Shown: positions 15,558 to 25,118 of the stretch, in pieces | Position numbering within the stretch: position 1 is the first letter of the stretch | How the letters are laid out: each line of letters begins with the position of its first letter | Assembly: GCA_031280275.1 (NCBI GenBank) | Contig: JAITGX010000024.1 | Span: 1 to 44,133 of the forward strand | Source of the DNA: Synergistaceae bacterium | GTDB lineage: Bacteria; Synergistota; Synergistia; Synergistales; Aminobacteriaceae | DNA length: 44,133 nt | Reading direction: 5' to 3' | Translations under genes and position numbers: made by a program | The notes under the pieces: generated by a model | What the model saw: only the letters and a program-made list of their open reading frames with translations | Told to the model about the DNA's origin: nothing | Database searches by the model: none

Positions 15558-17171
15558 CTACAGGCCGAAGACGTATATCGGGGTTTCAAGGCAGACGTGG
15601 CGCTCCTGGTAGAGGCGGTCGTACCAGGTCCTTCCGCTGCTTTCGTCCAGCAGGAGCAAGAAGGCCTCGTGAGCCTGACGCTGGTGCGCGAACTCGGCCG
15701 TCAGCGCAGCGCCGCTGCGTGTGGCATCCCCCTGGGATTGCGAGTTGTCGAAAATCTGAAGGCGGATGATGAAGCGTTCCTCGCGCGGTTCACCGCTCTG
15801 CACGGGATAGAACCAGCTTACACCGATGTCTACGCGGCCGGAAGCGAGCATGCATTCACACTCCATGCGCCCCCGATCGCCCAGCACCACCAGCAAGAAG
15901 GCCTGCAAAAGAATCTGTGGAAACGCGCCTTTTAGGTCGTAGCGGGTCTCCCACTCCATGCAGCGGTCACGGTAGAGGGTCTGGTAGAAGGCGATAGCGC
16001 TCAGGAGGTTCAGGCGTTTATCGGGCTTGATGAACCGCCCGCGCTCAACGACGTAGAGAAGTTCATCCCGCATGTCCCTGCCCAGCACCCTGGGGATGAG
16101 TTCCTTAGCGATGGCATTGGTAAGGCTCCACCCGCTCGAGAACTTCTTGATGAGTTCCAGGTCCTTCAGGTACTCCAGCACATCTTGAGGGGGTTTTTTT
16201 TTCCACACCGTCCCGGATAAAATGGGAAACAGCACCTCCCGCACCTGCGGAGAGGAGAGCTTTGTGGCAAGCTGATCCAAGTAAGCGTCCTGGCGGGCAA
16301 TGAAATGGTCTTTCGCCGCCTCGAGAATCGCGGCGGTGATGGGCTTCGAGGGGTTAGCGGCGTAGTTCATCTCGTAAAGGGCCTCACAGAGAAGCGCGTT
16401 CACCAGCCAGGGTCGTCCCCCGCTCAGGGCATAGAGACGGGGGTAGACACCCTCCTGAAAAACCTGTCCCGTCTCCGCCGTGTGTTGGTCGCACAGCTCT
16501 TTGAGTTCAGCCCGCGTGAAGTCGTAAAGAGTCACCGAGGGCTCGCGAATGTCCGTTCCGCTCCGGCCGGTGAGGAATTCCCCGCTCCCCACGTTCACAT
16601 CGGCGTCGCGGATATCGCGAACAGCGCTCAGGATGACGCTCTGGGGAAACAGCCGGGGCGCGGAGCCCTGACCCACGCGAAGCTGCCTCAGGATGGAGGT
16701 AAGGGTTCTGCCGCTCAGGAGGTCAATGCCGTCGAGCATCAGCACCAGGGGCGGCTTGGGCGGCTGCTCCTCGGAAAGCCAGCGCTCGAAGACCGCAAGA
16801 ATGGCCCCGTCGGGCCCTGTCCGTTCCAAGATGGCGTGGTAGTTTTGGTACAGTCGAGGGTCTTGAAACTCCTGAGCCGCCTCCTGGGCGATACGGTTCA
16901 GGAGCAGGCGGATGCCGCGCTCGGAGTCACCGCCCGCCGCCTGGGCCGCCTCCACGTTGCAGTAGAGGCATCGGTAAGCGCGTTCCGCGTTGAGTTTCTT
17001 TTTGAAAGCCAAGAGAAACGTGGTTTTACCCGACTGCCGGGGTGAGCACAACAGGAAATGCCGTCCTCTGGCGATGAAGGACTCGATCATGCGGATATCC
17101 ACACGCTTCAAGGGGTCCAGCCCGAAATTCTGCTCCTCCTTGTTGGGACCCGCGATATTGAAATACCTCAT
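15558..17171 (-). CDS. AAA-like ATPase with C-terminal nuclease-like region
   Basis: 537 aa. The N-terminus MRYFNIAGPN opens a known group of bacterial AAA-like ATP-binding proteins of unknown role. Walker A is SPRQSGKT (residues 43-50) and Walker B is LVLMLDGIDLL. A helical/winged-helix-like middle follows. The C-terminal 130 residues resemble the PD-(D/E)XK domain often fused to this ATPase (PDDEXK_9), with GRVDIGVSW giving an Asp. The second acidic-x-Lys motif is not clean (FIIRLQIF), so nuclease activity may be lost. It is a single gene on the minus strand with no partner gene. A defence or mobile-element role is possible but unproven. Confidence 0.75.
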   Translation of the reverse strand: MRYFNIAGPNKEEQNFGLDPLKRVDIRMIESFIARGRHFLLCSPRQSGKTTFLLAFKKKLNAERAYRCLYCNVEAAQAAGGDSERGIRLLLNRIAQEAAQEFQDPRLYQNYHAILERTGPDGAILAVFERWLSEEQPPKPPLVLMLDGIDLLSGRTLTSILRQLRVGQGSAPRLFPQSVILSAVRDIRDADVNVGSGEFLTGRSGTDIREPSVTLYDFTRAELKELCDQHTAETGQVFQEGVYPRLYALSGGRPWLVNALLCEALYEMNYAANPSKPITAAILEAAKDHFIARQDAYLDQLATKLSSPQVREVLFPILSGTVWKKKPPQDVLEYLKDLELIKKFSSGWSLTNAIAKELIPRVLGRDMRDELLYVVERGRFIKPDKRLNLLSAIAFYQTLYRDRCMEWETRYDLKGAFPQILLQAFLLVVLGDRGRMECECMLASGRVDIGVSWFYPVQSGEPREERFIIRLQIFDNSQSQGDATRSGAALTAEFAHQRQAHEAFLLLLDESSGRTWYDRLYQERHVCLETPIYVFGL

Positions 17172-17361
17172 TTGTCATCCGCTCCCGAAATGTGACGTTT
17201 TGTTTTGCTTCAGATTGGCCTGCGAAATCGGTTCCCCGTTCATGCCTGGCGCGCGATTCCACGGAGAATTTATTATATCAATTGGCGCGGCCTTGAAGGA
17301 ACTCTTGACGCCATTACCGAAATACAAGCCCATATAAGAACATTAAGAACATAATAAAGCA

Positions 17362-17384
17362 GGCGGGGCTGGCATAGCCCCGCC
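17362..17384 (-). terminator. Hairpin downstream of the isoaspartyl dipeptidase gene
   Basis: Perfect 9-bp stem GGCGGGGCT / AGCCCCGCC with a 5-base loop. On the minus strand it is followed by TGCTTTATTATGTTC. The position, 129 bases after the dipeptidase stop, fits a terminator with a modest U-tract. Confidence 0.5.
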
Positions 17385-17436
17385 AAAAGAGGAAGAGGAA
17401 AAAGAGGAAAATAATGAGAAAAAACCGGACTGTTAT

Positions 17437-17473
17437 GGAAGCGCTGATTAACCCTTTGCGAGGCCCTGCCCCA
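17437..17473 (+). repeat. Partial repeat copy (left end only)
   Basis: GGAAGCGCTGATTAA at 17437-17451, then CCCTTTGCGAGGCCCTGCCCC, a decayed start of the element; hairpins and right end are missing. It lies in the 341-base gap between two minus-strand genes, which otherwise holds an AT-rich stretch, one hairpin and a purine-rich run (17385-17415). Confidence 0.65.
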
Positions 17474-17512
17474 CCTATATTCAGCCGTGACGCGGACGGG
17501 ATCGCCAGAGGG

Positions 17513-18673
17513 TCAAAACTCGAATCTGCCTTTGACCACGGGCCTGCCGGACTCAACTACCATGCGGCCGCAGGCGAAGACGGATTCAATGTTCATGTCG
17601 CCGTCGAGGATCAGGATGTCCGCGTCACATCCTGGAGCGATGCGTCCCTTGGCGGAGAGCCCCAGAACGCGGGCGGGATTGGCGGTGAAGGGCTTAAGGG
17701 CCATGGAGAGGTCCAGGCCGCTGGTGACCAGCGCCTTCAGTTCCCTTTGCAGGGCAGAGGGTGAGCAAACGGCCACGTGCTCCACGTTTCCCGCGTTGTT
17801 GAAGGCGGTCAGGAGCCCCCCTGTGTTGGAGCTGAGGGTAACGCTGTCGATGGGCACGCCGCTTTCCAGGCAAAGATTCACGGCGTTGGCCGAGGGAATG
17901 GCTTCAGGATACGCCTCGCCCGTCCCAGCGGTGATGTCGATGGTGCCGCCCAGAGCCGCGAATATCTTGGACTGAGCGAAAAGGTCGGGGGTAAGCGTCA
18001 CGTGGGTGGGCAGAAAATGCCGTATGGGAATGTCCGTGTCCTTCAGCAGCTTAAACAGGGAGCCAAACCCCTCTTTGCCGCTGCCCATGTGCAGGTTCAG
18101 CACCCCGGCCTTGCCGCTCTGCATCGCCCCAGCGCGAGCGTCCGCCGCGGCGCGAGCCAGCTCCTCCACGGAGAGCTGGGGCGCGCGGAGGTCGGACACC
18201 GCGATCTCCCCGACGCCAAGCACCTCCCCAATGAGGACGATGTCGCGCCGGGCCGAACCCGTGAGAGAAACCGGCGGAAGCCCGCAGAAGCCCGTGAGGA
18301 TGTAAGCGGTGATCCCCTCCCGCGTCAGGCTGCGCGCCTTAGCGAGCAAGGCCTCCGGGCCGCAGAAGGCGGCCATGCCGAGAACCCCCACCACCGTTGT
18401 CACCCCGCACCGGGTAAAAGTGGAAAACGCCGTTTCCGGCGTCCGGCTCTCAAAGCCCGCCTCGCCGCCGCCGCCCGCGATATGGGCGTGGTTGTCAACA
18501 AAGCCGGGGGTCAGCCTCAAGCCGCGCAGGTTCCGCACCTCCACCTCCGCTCCCGCGCAGGTGATGTCAATGCCTCTCTCGATGGCGGCGATCTTCCCGT
18601 TCAGGACGAGGACGTCCGCTATCCCCACGTAGTCGGGTGCGTAGACCTCTCCATTTTTAAGCAGCAACATCAT
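17513..18673 (-). CDS. iadA: Isoaspartyl (beta-aspartyl) dipeptidase
   Basis: Zinc hydrolase of the amidohydrolase superfamily that splits beta-aspartyl dipeptides formed in aged proteins, releasing aspartate. 386 aa, near the E. coli IadA length. The metal motif NHAHIAGGGGEAGF (His62, His64) and RTPETAFSTFTRCGVTTVVG match IadA closely. The bridging lysine lies in SGKAGVLNLHMGSGKE, followed by LPTHVTLTPDLFAQ, GGTIDITAGTGE and VTLSSNTGG. The ATG at 18673 has GGAGG seven bases ahead. Single gene, flanked by two palindromic repeats. It fits the peptide- and amino-acid-based metabolism suggested by the rest of the window. Confidence 0.92.
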   Translation of the reverse strand: MMLLLKNGEVYAPDYVGIADVLVLNGKIAAIERGIDITCAGAEVEVRNLRGLRLTPGFVDNHAHIAGGGGEAGFESRTPETAFSTFTRCGVTTVVGVLGMAAFCGPEALLAKARSLTREGITAYILTGFCGLPPVSLTGSARRDIVLIGEVLGVGEIAVSDLRAPQLSVEELARAAADARAGAMQSGKAGVLNLHMGSGKEGFGSLFKLLKDTDIPIRHFLPTHVTLTPDLFAQSKIFAALGGTIDITAGTGEAYPEAIPSANAVNLCLESGVPIDSVTLSSNTGGLLTAFNNAGNVEHVAVCSPSALQRELKALVTSGLDLSMALKPFTANPARVLGLSAKGRIAPGCDADILILDGDMNIESVFACGRMVVESGRPVVKGRFEF

Positions 18674-18697
18674 GGGTGAACCTCCGAAAAAAACTAA

Positions 18698-18787
18698 GGA
18701 AACGCTGATTGAGCCCTTGTGAGGCTCCGCCCCACGCCCCGCTTAGGGGTCTCAGACCCCTAAGAACCCCATTAATCAGTGCTTTCC
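18698..18787 (-). repeat. Palindromic MITE-like repeat, copy F (inverted)
   Basis: 90 bp: GGAAACGCTGATTGA at the left and TTAATCAGTGCTTTCC at the right. On the minus strand the arm is CTTAGGGGTC-tga-GACCCCTAAG, then GGGGCGGAGCC. Left flank CTAA. It lies between the helicase stop and the iadA start, filling most of the gap. Confidence 0.85.
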
Positions 18788-18798
18788 CAATCACAGAC

Positions 18799-20487
18799 TC
18801 AGCCAAGGCGGCCTTGGTCGATCTCGCCCAATTTTTCCTCAAAGCCGTAGATCGTCGGGTCGATCTCGTCCACCGTGCCGTTCAGGTCATCCAAGGCCCG
18901 GAAGCGGTAACCCTTGGGCAGCCAGTTGGCGAACCGCTTGACCTTCAAGAGGGCCTGCAGATAGTTGCGCTCGCAGGGTAGAATCATCTGGGCGGCCATG
19001 AGGGCGCTGGGCGTTGGTTCCTCGAAAAAGAGCATCGCCATCTCCAAATTTTCGTCAATTTCCATTTCATCGTACCATATCGCCGCCAGAATAGAGCGGT
19101 AGCGGTTGCGCTCGCCGCCCTGCACCAACTTCCGAACCACCCGGTCGATCTTGCGCAGTCCCGCGTGAATGAGGCTTGTCACGACGGTCTCGTCGGCCGG
19201 GGGCATGGAGTATCGGGCGATGTACTCCGCCTCTGCCTCCGGCAGAACTTGTTTTCTCAGGAGCCTCCCATAAGAAGGGCGCAGGGTGACGGCAGCGTGT
19301 TCGGGGGGGCTGTCGAGGAGCGCGCGGAACACCTGACCCGTCAAGAAACCACGTTTCTCAAAGGCGGAGTCCTTCAGCCACGTGACGAAGCCGGGGTCGA
19401 AGAGCCCTTTGCGCCCAGCGCGCCCGGCCATCTGCAAAAACTCGTTCTTGGTGATGGGTTCGTCGTGGTGGTACTGGACGAGCTGAGCGAACACCGCGTA
19501 CTGAGCGGGAAGGTTCACTCCCAGGGCCAGGGCGTTAGTGCCGCACACCACGTCCAGCACCCGCTCCCGGAAGGCGGACTCCACCAACAGCTTTTCCTTG
19601 GGAAACATCCCCCCATGGTATATCCCCACTCCGTGGAGCAAGGGGGACTGAATTTTTTTGACCTCCAGAATGGCGGCCAGGTCGTTCAGTCGGGCCAACC
19701 GGTCGCGCCCCAGCCTCTTCCGCGTTCGCGCTATCTGGAACGCCAGCTCGGAGGCCCCCTTTTGGGAAAACAAAAAAATCAGGGCGTCGCGGACGAATTG
19801 AAGCGTAATCGGCTCGTCGGACTTGAAGATCAGGCGCGTCATTCGCTCGCGGCTCTCGTGAATGACGAAGCGGCGGGAGGTCACTTCCGACAGGTAGCGC
19901 CCTACGGCCTTGACGCCGCCCAGAGTGGCGGACATGACAAGGATGGGCGTGTCCAGGTGGGTGTTCTTGATCCCGTCAATGTAGGCGCGCGCGCGGTCAG
20001 GATCGTTAAAAATGTAGTGGAATTCGTCCACGATCAGCATCTGGCCGGGACGGCCCGCGTACTTCATCGTGTAGATCTCCTGGGTGCAGCAGATAATCTG
20101 TGCTTCCTCGTTGCGCTTGAAGTCGCCAGTCTCGATGCCAACGTCGAAACCCATGCGACGGAGGTCCATGTAGCGCTCGTTGCTCAGGGCCTTGATCGGT
20201 GCGGTAAAGATAACACGCCCCGCCGCGGGAAGCGTCGTTTCACCGCGAGCGTTCAAGAGCCCCGCCCAAAGGTAAGCCACCAGCGTTTTACCCGCGCCGG
20301 TGGGAGCGGACAGCACCGCGCTCTGCCCCTCTATCCGGGAGTAGGCGTCCAATTGCCATTTGTAAAACTCAACATTCGTGTCGTTTTTGTCCTTGTCCAA
20401 TCCACCCGATCCGCTTTCTGTGTGTGCTTTTTTCCGTAGCGTTTTCGTAATGTTAAGCGCCTCAGGCGCGGGGCCTTCCACTCGCAA
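18799..20487 (-). CDS. Ski2-like DExH helicase
   Basis: Superfamily 2 helicase, probably acting on RNA, 562 aa. Motif I is SAPTGAGKT (residues 60-68). Motif Ia is FTAPIKALSNERY, a sequence typical of Ski2/Mtr4 relatives. Motif II is DEFH, motif III SATL, and motif VI QMAGRAGR. The C-terminal part is helical and shorter than in Mtr4. The start is unsure: the frame opens with TTG at 20487 without a good ribosome site, and the first 40 residues (Lys/Asp/Ser rich) do not look conserved. It is the only gene between the flhA promoter region and the repeat, transcribed away from flhA. Its RNA target is unknown. Confidence 0.88.
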   Translation of the reverse strand: MRVEGPAPEALNITKTLRKKAHTESGSGGLDKDKNDTNVEFYKWQLDAYSRIEGQSAVLSAPTGAGKTLVAYLWAGLLNARGETTLPAAGRVIFTAPIKALSNERYMDLRRMGFDVGIETGDFKRNEEAQIICCTQEIYTMKYAGRPGQMLIVDEFHYIFNDPDRARAYIDGIKNTHLDTPILVMSATLGGVKAVGRYLSEVTSRRFVIHESRERMTRLIFKSDEPITLQFVRDALIFLFSQKGASELAFQIARTRKRLGRDRLARLNDLAAILEVKKIQSPLLHGVGIYHGGMFPKEKLLVESAFRERVLDVVCGTNALALGVNLPAQYAVFAQLVQYHHDEPITKNEFLQMAGRAGRKGLFDPGFVTWLKDSAFEKRGFLTGQVFRALLDSPPEHAAVTLRPSYGRLLRKQVLPEAEAEYIARYSMPPADETVVTSLIHAGLRKIDRVVRKLVQGGERNRYRSILAAIWYDEMEIDENLEMAMLFFEEPTPSALMAAQMILPCERNYLQALLKVKRFANWLPKGYRFRALDDLNGTVDEIDPTIYGFEEKLGEIDQGRLG

Positions 20488-20632
20488 CGCGCGCGTTTTT
20501 CCGTTAGTTTAACATAAAGATAAATTGAGGCAACGCAAAAACGGTATTCTCGCAAGAGAGGTTTTTTGTTTTGTTTTCGTGTACAATAGAAATGCAGTGG
20601 ATTTTTCGATTTTTACCAAAGGGGGTGAGGGG

Positions 20633-22765
20633 TTGGCGTCCGTAGCAGCAGAAGGGGAAATGTCAACGTTAAAGAAGATACTCTACTATTCCGACATCGG
20701 CGTGGCGCTTTTGATGGTGCTCGTGGTCGGGATGATGGTTATTCCCCTTCCAACGTGGTTCATTGACATTTTGCTGGCCTGTAACATCACGTTGGGGGTT
20801 GTCGTGCTTCTGATGACCTTTTACGTGAAACGTGCCCTGGAGCTGTCGGTTTTCCCGACCCTGCTGCTTATCGTCACGCTTTTCCGCATCGCCCTCAACG
20901 TCTCCACGACGCGGCAAATTCTTTTGCAGGCCGACGCGGGAAACATCATCATGGCCTTCGGCTCTTTTGTGGTCGGGGGAAACTACGTGGTGGGCGGCGT
21001 CATCTTCCTGATCCTGGTGGTCATTCAGTTGGTGGTCATCACTCGGGGCGCGGAGCGCGTGGCTGAAGTGGCGGCCCGCTTTACCCTGGACGCCATGCCG
21101 GGCAAGCAGATGGCCATCGACGCCGACTTGAACTCCGGCCTCATCGACGAGGAGGAAGCCAAGGAGCGCCGCAAGGAAATTCAGCGAGAGGCGGACTTCT
21201 ACGGCGCCATGGACGGCGCTTCCAAGTTCGTCAAGGGAGACGCCACCGCCGGACTCCTCATCACCCTCATCAACATCCTAGGCGGTTTGGCCATTGGTGT
21301 TTTTCAAAAAGGGTGGCCGGTGGCCGACGCCGCCGCCCGCTACAGCCTTCTCACCGTAGGAGACGGCCTGGTCTCCCAGATACCCGCTTTGCTCTTTTCC
21401 ACCGCCACGGGCGTGATCGTCTCCCGCGCCGCAGCCACCTCCGACTTGGGACAGGACATCGTGACGGCGTTCACTCGCTATTCCCGCCCCCTTTACATCG
21501 GATCAGGGCTTCTGTTCGCCCTGGCGATGATTCCAGGACTTCCCACAATTCCTTTCGCGATTTTAGGGAGTCTCATGGGCGGGATGGGCTACATGGTGGA
21601 GCGGGAAGGAGCGGTACAGGGGATCGAGGTGGCGGAGAAGAAGCAGCAAGCGCCGGGCGGCAGGGGAGCCGCGCCTGGAGTTCCGCAATCCGCCGCTGGC
21701 GCCCAGCCTGCCGCCGCGCCGGCGTCACCGGAGGAGGTCATGCGCCTCCTGACCGTGGAACCCATGGAGACCGAGATCGGCTACGCGATCATTCCCCTTG
21801 TGGACCCCGCTCAGGGCGGCGACATGCTGGAGCGTATCGGTACCATCCGCAAGCAAATGGCGGTGGAACTGGGACTCATCGTCCCGCCCATCCGCATTCG
21901 CGATAACATTCAAATCAAGCCCACGGAGTACGTGCTTCGTGTTAAGGGCGCGGAGGCGGGTAGGGGCGAGCTTCTCCCCGACCACTATCTGGCCATGAAC
22001 ACCGGCGCGGCGGAGGAAGACCTGGTGGGTATTCCCACGACTGAGCCGGCCTTTGGTCTGCCCGCGCTTTGGATTTCCCCTGACCTCCGTGACAAGGCCG
22101 AATCTATGGGCTACACGGTGGTGGACGCCCCGTCCGTTTTGGCCACGCACCTGTCGGAGGTCATCAAGAAAAACGGGGCGGAACTCCTGACGCGGCAGGA
22201 AGTTCAGAAACTTACCGACATGGTGAAGGAAAACGCCCCTGCGGTGGTGGAGGAGCTTTTGGCCTCCCTGTCCCTGGGGGAGATACAAAAGGTCTTGCAA
22301 AACCTCATCCGGGAGCAGGTGCCTATCCGCGACCTGGTGACGATCTTCGAGGCCTTAGCGGATTACGGCAAGCTGTCGCGCAGCGTGGACTTTCTGACCG
22401 AGCGTGCAAGGGAAGCCTTGGCACGCCTAATTTCTTTGAAAATTCAGGGCGCCAGCGGGTTCATCACCGTTGTGACGCTGTCGCCTAACTGGGAGCAGAA
22501 GATTATGGCCGCGATGGACGGCGACCTGGCCAGGGGCTGGCAGTTGAACCTGGACCCGCGGGAAGTGCAGAAGATGATCTCCGCCATCAGCCGCGCCGTG
22601 GACGACATGGTTATTAAAAACCTGGCGCCCGTGCTTTTGGTGCACCCCAACGTCCGCCTCATTGTGCGGCGGTTGATCGAGGGCTCCATATCCAATGTTT
22701 TTGTGGTATCTTATAATGAAATCGCTCACGGCATTCAAATCAAAACGGTGGGAATGGTGGAATAG
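20633..22765 (+). CDS. flhA: Flagellar export-gate protein FlhA
   Basis: Core membrane component of the flagellar type III export gate, 710 aa. Eight N-terminal membrane helices (about residues 20-320) surround the conserved cytoplasmic FHIPEP loop with RVAEVAARFTLDAMPGKQMA and DADLNSGLIDEEEA. After a linker rich in Ala, Gln and Pro comes the large cytoplasmic domain that docks export chaperones. The TTG at 20633 stands seven bases after AAAGGGGGTGA, almost a full anti-rRNA match; the ATG at 20660 is the alternative. A TACAAT at 20582-20587 could be the -10 box, but no good -35 is seen. It is the first gene of a motility operon that reaches at least to the FapA gene. Confidence 0.97.
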   Translation: MASVAAEGEMSTLKKILYYSDIGVALLMVLVVGMMVIPLPTWFIDILLACNITLGVVVLLMTFYVKRALELSVFPTLLLIVTLFRIALNVSTTRQILLQADAGNIIMAFGSFVVGGNYVVGGVIFLILVVIQLVVITRGAERVAEVAARFTLDAMPGKQMAIDADLNSGLIDEEEAKERRKEIQREADFYGAMDGASKFVKGDATAGLLITLINILGGLAIGVFQKGWPVADAAARYSLLTVGDGLVSQIPALLFSTATGVIVSRAAATSDLGQDIVTAFTRYSRPLYIGSGLLFALAMIPGLPTIPFAILGSLMGGMGYMVEREGAVQGIEVAEKKQQAPGGRGAAPGVPQSAAGAQPAAAPASPEEVMRLLTVEPMETEIGYAIIPLVDPAQGGDMLERIGTIRKQMAVELGLIVPPIRIRDNIQIKPTEYVLRVKGAEAGRGELLPDHYLAMNTGAAEEDLVGIPTTEPAFGLPALWISPDLRDKAESMGYTVVDAPSVLATHLSEVIKKNGAELLTRQEVQKLTDMVKENAPAVVEELLASLSLGEIQKVLQNLIREQVPIRDLVTIFEALADYGKLSRSVDFLTERAREALARLISLKIQGASGFITVVTLSPNWEQKIMAAMDGDLARGWQLNLDPREVQKMISAISRAVDDMVIKNLAPVLLVHPNVRLIVRRLIEGSISNVFVVSYNEIAHGIQIKTVGMVE

Positions 22766-22767
22766 CA

Positions 22768-24192
22768 ATGAGGGTTTTCAACCAGATCACCTTCGAGGCC
22801 AAAGACGACGCGGAGGCTCTCAGGCTGGCAAGTGAACGCCTGGGTAAGGATGCGGTTATTCTGTCAACCCGCCCCGTGCGTATGGGGGGCTTCATGGGTC
22901 TTTTCCAGCGTCAGACCCTGTTGGTGCAGGCGGGTATTTTACAGGAGGACCCCAAAGAGGAAAAACCCAAAGATGAGAAGGACGCCGCTTCCGCCAGGGA
23001 GAACTTGCGCGCCTTTCAGAAACTTTTGGAGTTTAAGGAAAAGCAGGCGTCGGACGCGAAGCCTGAGTCGAAACCCCTGGAGGGGGGGGGGATGCTCTCG
23101 CTTCCAGCATCGTTGGAGAGTTCCGCAAGGGTGATTTATTCCCCGACGGGGGTGGCGGGTGCCAAAACTTCCCAGGATTACGACAAAGTCGTCCTTTCCT
23201 CCGCGGGAGCGGATTCCGCCCGTCTTCAGGCGGCGGTGGATGACTCGGATCCTCAAAAGCTCAGGGAAGAGGTGGATTTTCTCTCTAAGAAGCTCGACAC
23301 GATCATGCGGCGCTTGGGAGAGGTCAGCGGCGGACTCCGCACGGAGAGCGAAAAGTTCGGGAAGAGAGAGGGAAAGAAGTTCGCCGCGGGTTTGCCCGGC
23401 ATACCTGCAGCGGGAGGATCGGGCATCGAAGCGGACGAACTCTATCAAAAGCTGGCGGTGGAAGAGGTGGACCTCGACTACGCGCGGGAGTTGGTGACGA
23501 AGTACCGCGAGAGCGGAGACGGCGTCCCCTTCGCGAAGTGGATTGAGCCGAAAATACGGTGCTCCGCAGACGCCATGGCCGATCCCCTGGGGGGGAGAAA
23601 GATCATGCTGATAGGCCCCACGGGCGTGGGGAAGACCACCACCATCGCGAAGCTAGCCGCCATTGAGGCGCTTTGGAACCATAAGAACGTCCTTCTTCTC
23701 ACCAGCGACACGTACCGTATCGCCGCGGTGGACCAGCTTCGAACCTACGCCAAAATTTTGGGCGTGCCTCTGGAGGTCATTTTCGAGGTGAACAACTTCG
23801 CCAGCGCTCTGTCGGAGCACGCGGACGCCGACTTGGTTCTTCTGGACACGGCGGGGCGGGGGCAGAAGGAGTCCAAAAACGTGGAGGGCCTGCAAGCCGT
23901 TCACGACGCTTACAAACCCGACGCCGTTCATCTCGTTATGGCCGCGAACATGAAGTACAGGGACCTAGTGGACGTGGTGGAGCGCCTGTCTGTTCTGCCC
24001 ATCTCTCACATGGTTTTCTCGAAGCTGGACGAGACGGTAAGCTATGGACCTCTTTTCAGCGTGTTTCAACACCTGGATCGCCCCGTTTCTTATTTCACCA
24101 CGGGACAAAACGTCCCGAACGACATAGAGGTCGCCTCCGCCGAGCGTTTCGCGAACCTTTTGATGGGTGGGGTGGGGGGACGTGCACCGTGA
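22768..24192 (+). CDS. flhF: Flagellar placement GTPase FlhF
   Basis: SRP-type GTPase that fixes where a flagellum is built at the membrane, 474 aa. The N-terminal B domain (first 200 residues) contains a basic start and a low-complexity linker. The helical N region (TKYRESGDGVPF) leads to the G domain with GPTGVGKTTTIAKLAA (P-loop near residue 283), TSDTYRIAAVDQLRTYA, LLDTAGRGQ and FSKLDET. It starts two bases after the flhA stop and ends with a 4-base overlap with flhG, its activating ATPase. Confidence 0.96.
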   Translation: MRVFNQITFEAKDDAEALRLASERLGKDAVILSTRPVRMGGFMGLFQRQTLLVQAGILQEDPKEEKPKDEKDAASARENLRAFQKLLEFKEKQASDAKPESKPLEGGGMLSLPASLESSARVIYSPTGVAGAKTSQDYDKVVLSSAGADSARLQAAVDDSDPQKLREEVDFLSKKLDTIMRRLGEVSGGLRTESEKFGKREGKKFAAGLPGIPAAGGSGIEADELYQKLAVEEVDLDYARELVTKYRESGDGVPFAKWIEPKIRCSADAMADPLGGRKIMLIGPTGVGKTTTIAKLAAIEALWNHKNVLLLTSDTYRIAAVDQLRTYAKILGVPLEVIFEVNNFASALSEHADADLVLLDTAGRGQKESKNVEGLQAVHDAYKPDAVHLVMAANMKYRDLVDVVERLSVLPISHMVFSKLDETVSYGPLFSVFQHLDRPVSYFTTGQNVPNDIEVASAERFANLLMGGVGGRAP

Positions 24193-25115
24193 GTGAAAGC
24201 ACTTTGCTGATTTCCGACCAGGCAAAAGAGCTGAGGCGCATCGTCGAGCGCCACAAACGGGAGAACCGGGCGCCGGGCAGCCTGAGGACGGTTACTATCA
24301 TCAGCGGCAAGGGCGGGGTAGGGAAGAGCAATTTATCCCTGAACTTGGCCTGTGCCCTGGCCGAGGGAGGAAAGAAGGCCGTCCTTCTGGACGCGGATTT
24401 AGGACTGGCCAACCTCGACATGCTCTGCGGTATCACGGCCAAGTACAACCTGACCCACCTTATCGACGGAAGCAGGACGCTGGACGACATCCTTATCGAG
24501 TTGAAGCGCGACGTCTGGATCTTACCGGGGGGATCGGGACTCAAGGAACTGGCGGACCTGGATCAAACTCGCCTGATGGAGCTGATCGATACCTTGGGCT
24601 TTCTGGAGGACAGGGCCGATATTTTGCTGGTGGACACGGGAGCAGGAATACACAAAGGCGTGCTGACCTTCGCCGAGGCTGCCGACACCGCGCTTTTAGT
24701 CACGACGCCCGAACCCACCGCCATACGAGACGCCTATGGGGTTTTGAAGGCCCTGAAGGCCCCGGAGGAAGGCGACACGGCGAAAAAGAGCATCTACTTT
24801 GTCGTGAACATGGCAGGCAGCGAGGGAGAGGGGCTTGAGGTCGCTAATAGGCTCCGCATGGCGGCGAGTCAGTTTTTGGGCCTTTCTATTGAATACGCGG
24901 GCTGTGTTTTGAAGGATCATTCCGTGGAGCAGGCCGTGCGTTTTCGGAAGCCCTTTTACCAGCTTTACCCGGATTCTCCCGCGGCGGCGGGAGTGAGAAG
25001 ACTTGTGGAGATCCTATTCGGTACGTCCGCGCGCAAACACACGGACGTGAACCCGCCAAGGGGGCTGAAGGCGTTTTTTTCCCGGCTGACCCGAGGTTAC
25101 TTTCTGGAGAGATGA
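24189..25115 (+). CDS. flhG: Flagellar number regulator FlhG (FleN/MinD-like ATPase)
   Basis: MinD-type ATPase that limits flagellar number and stimulates the FlhF GTPase, 308 aa. The deviant Walker A SGKGGVGKSNLSLNLA lies near residues 37-52, followed by VLLDADLGLANLDMLCGI and the Walker B-like ILLVDTGAGI. The N-terminal segment DQAKELRRIVERHKR is the helix that in FlhG contacts FlhF. The GTG start overlaps the flhF stop (GTGA), so the pair is translationally coupled. The C-terminus ends in a basic/hydrophobic helix, as in membrane-targeting MinD relatives. Confidence 0.95.
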   Translation: MSESTLLISDQAKELRRIVERHKRENRAPGSLRTVTIISGKGGVGKSNLSLNLACALAEGGKKAVLLDADLGLANLDMLCGITAKYNLTHLIDGSRTLDDILIELKRDVWILPGGSGLKELADLDQTRLMELIDTLGFLEDRADILLVDTGAGIHKGVLTFAEAADTALLVTTPEPTAIRDAYGVLKALKAPEEGDTAKKSIYFVVNMAGSEGEGLEVANRLRMAASQFLGLSIEYAGCVLKDHSVEQAVRFRKPFYQLYPDSPAAAGVRRLVEILFGTSARKHTDVNPPRGLKAFFSRLTRGYFLER

Positions 25116-25118
25116 CCC

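Noticed and set aside
20518-20632. Sigma-28 promoter before flhA
   Set aside because: No TAAA / GCCGATAA pair is seen; only a lone TACAAT without a good -35 box.
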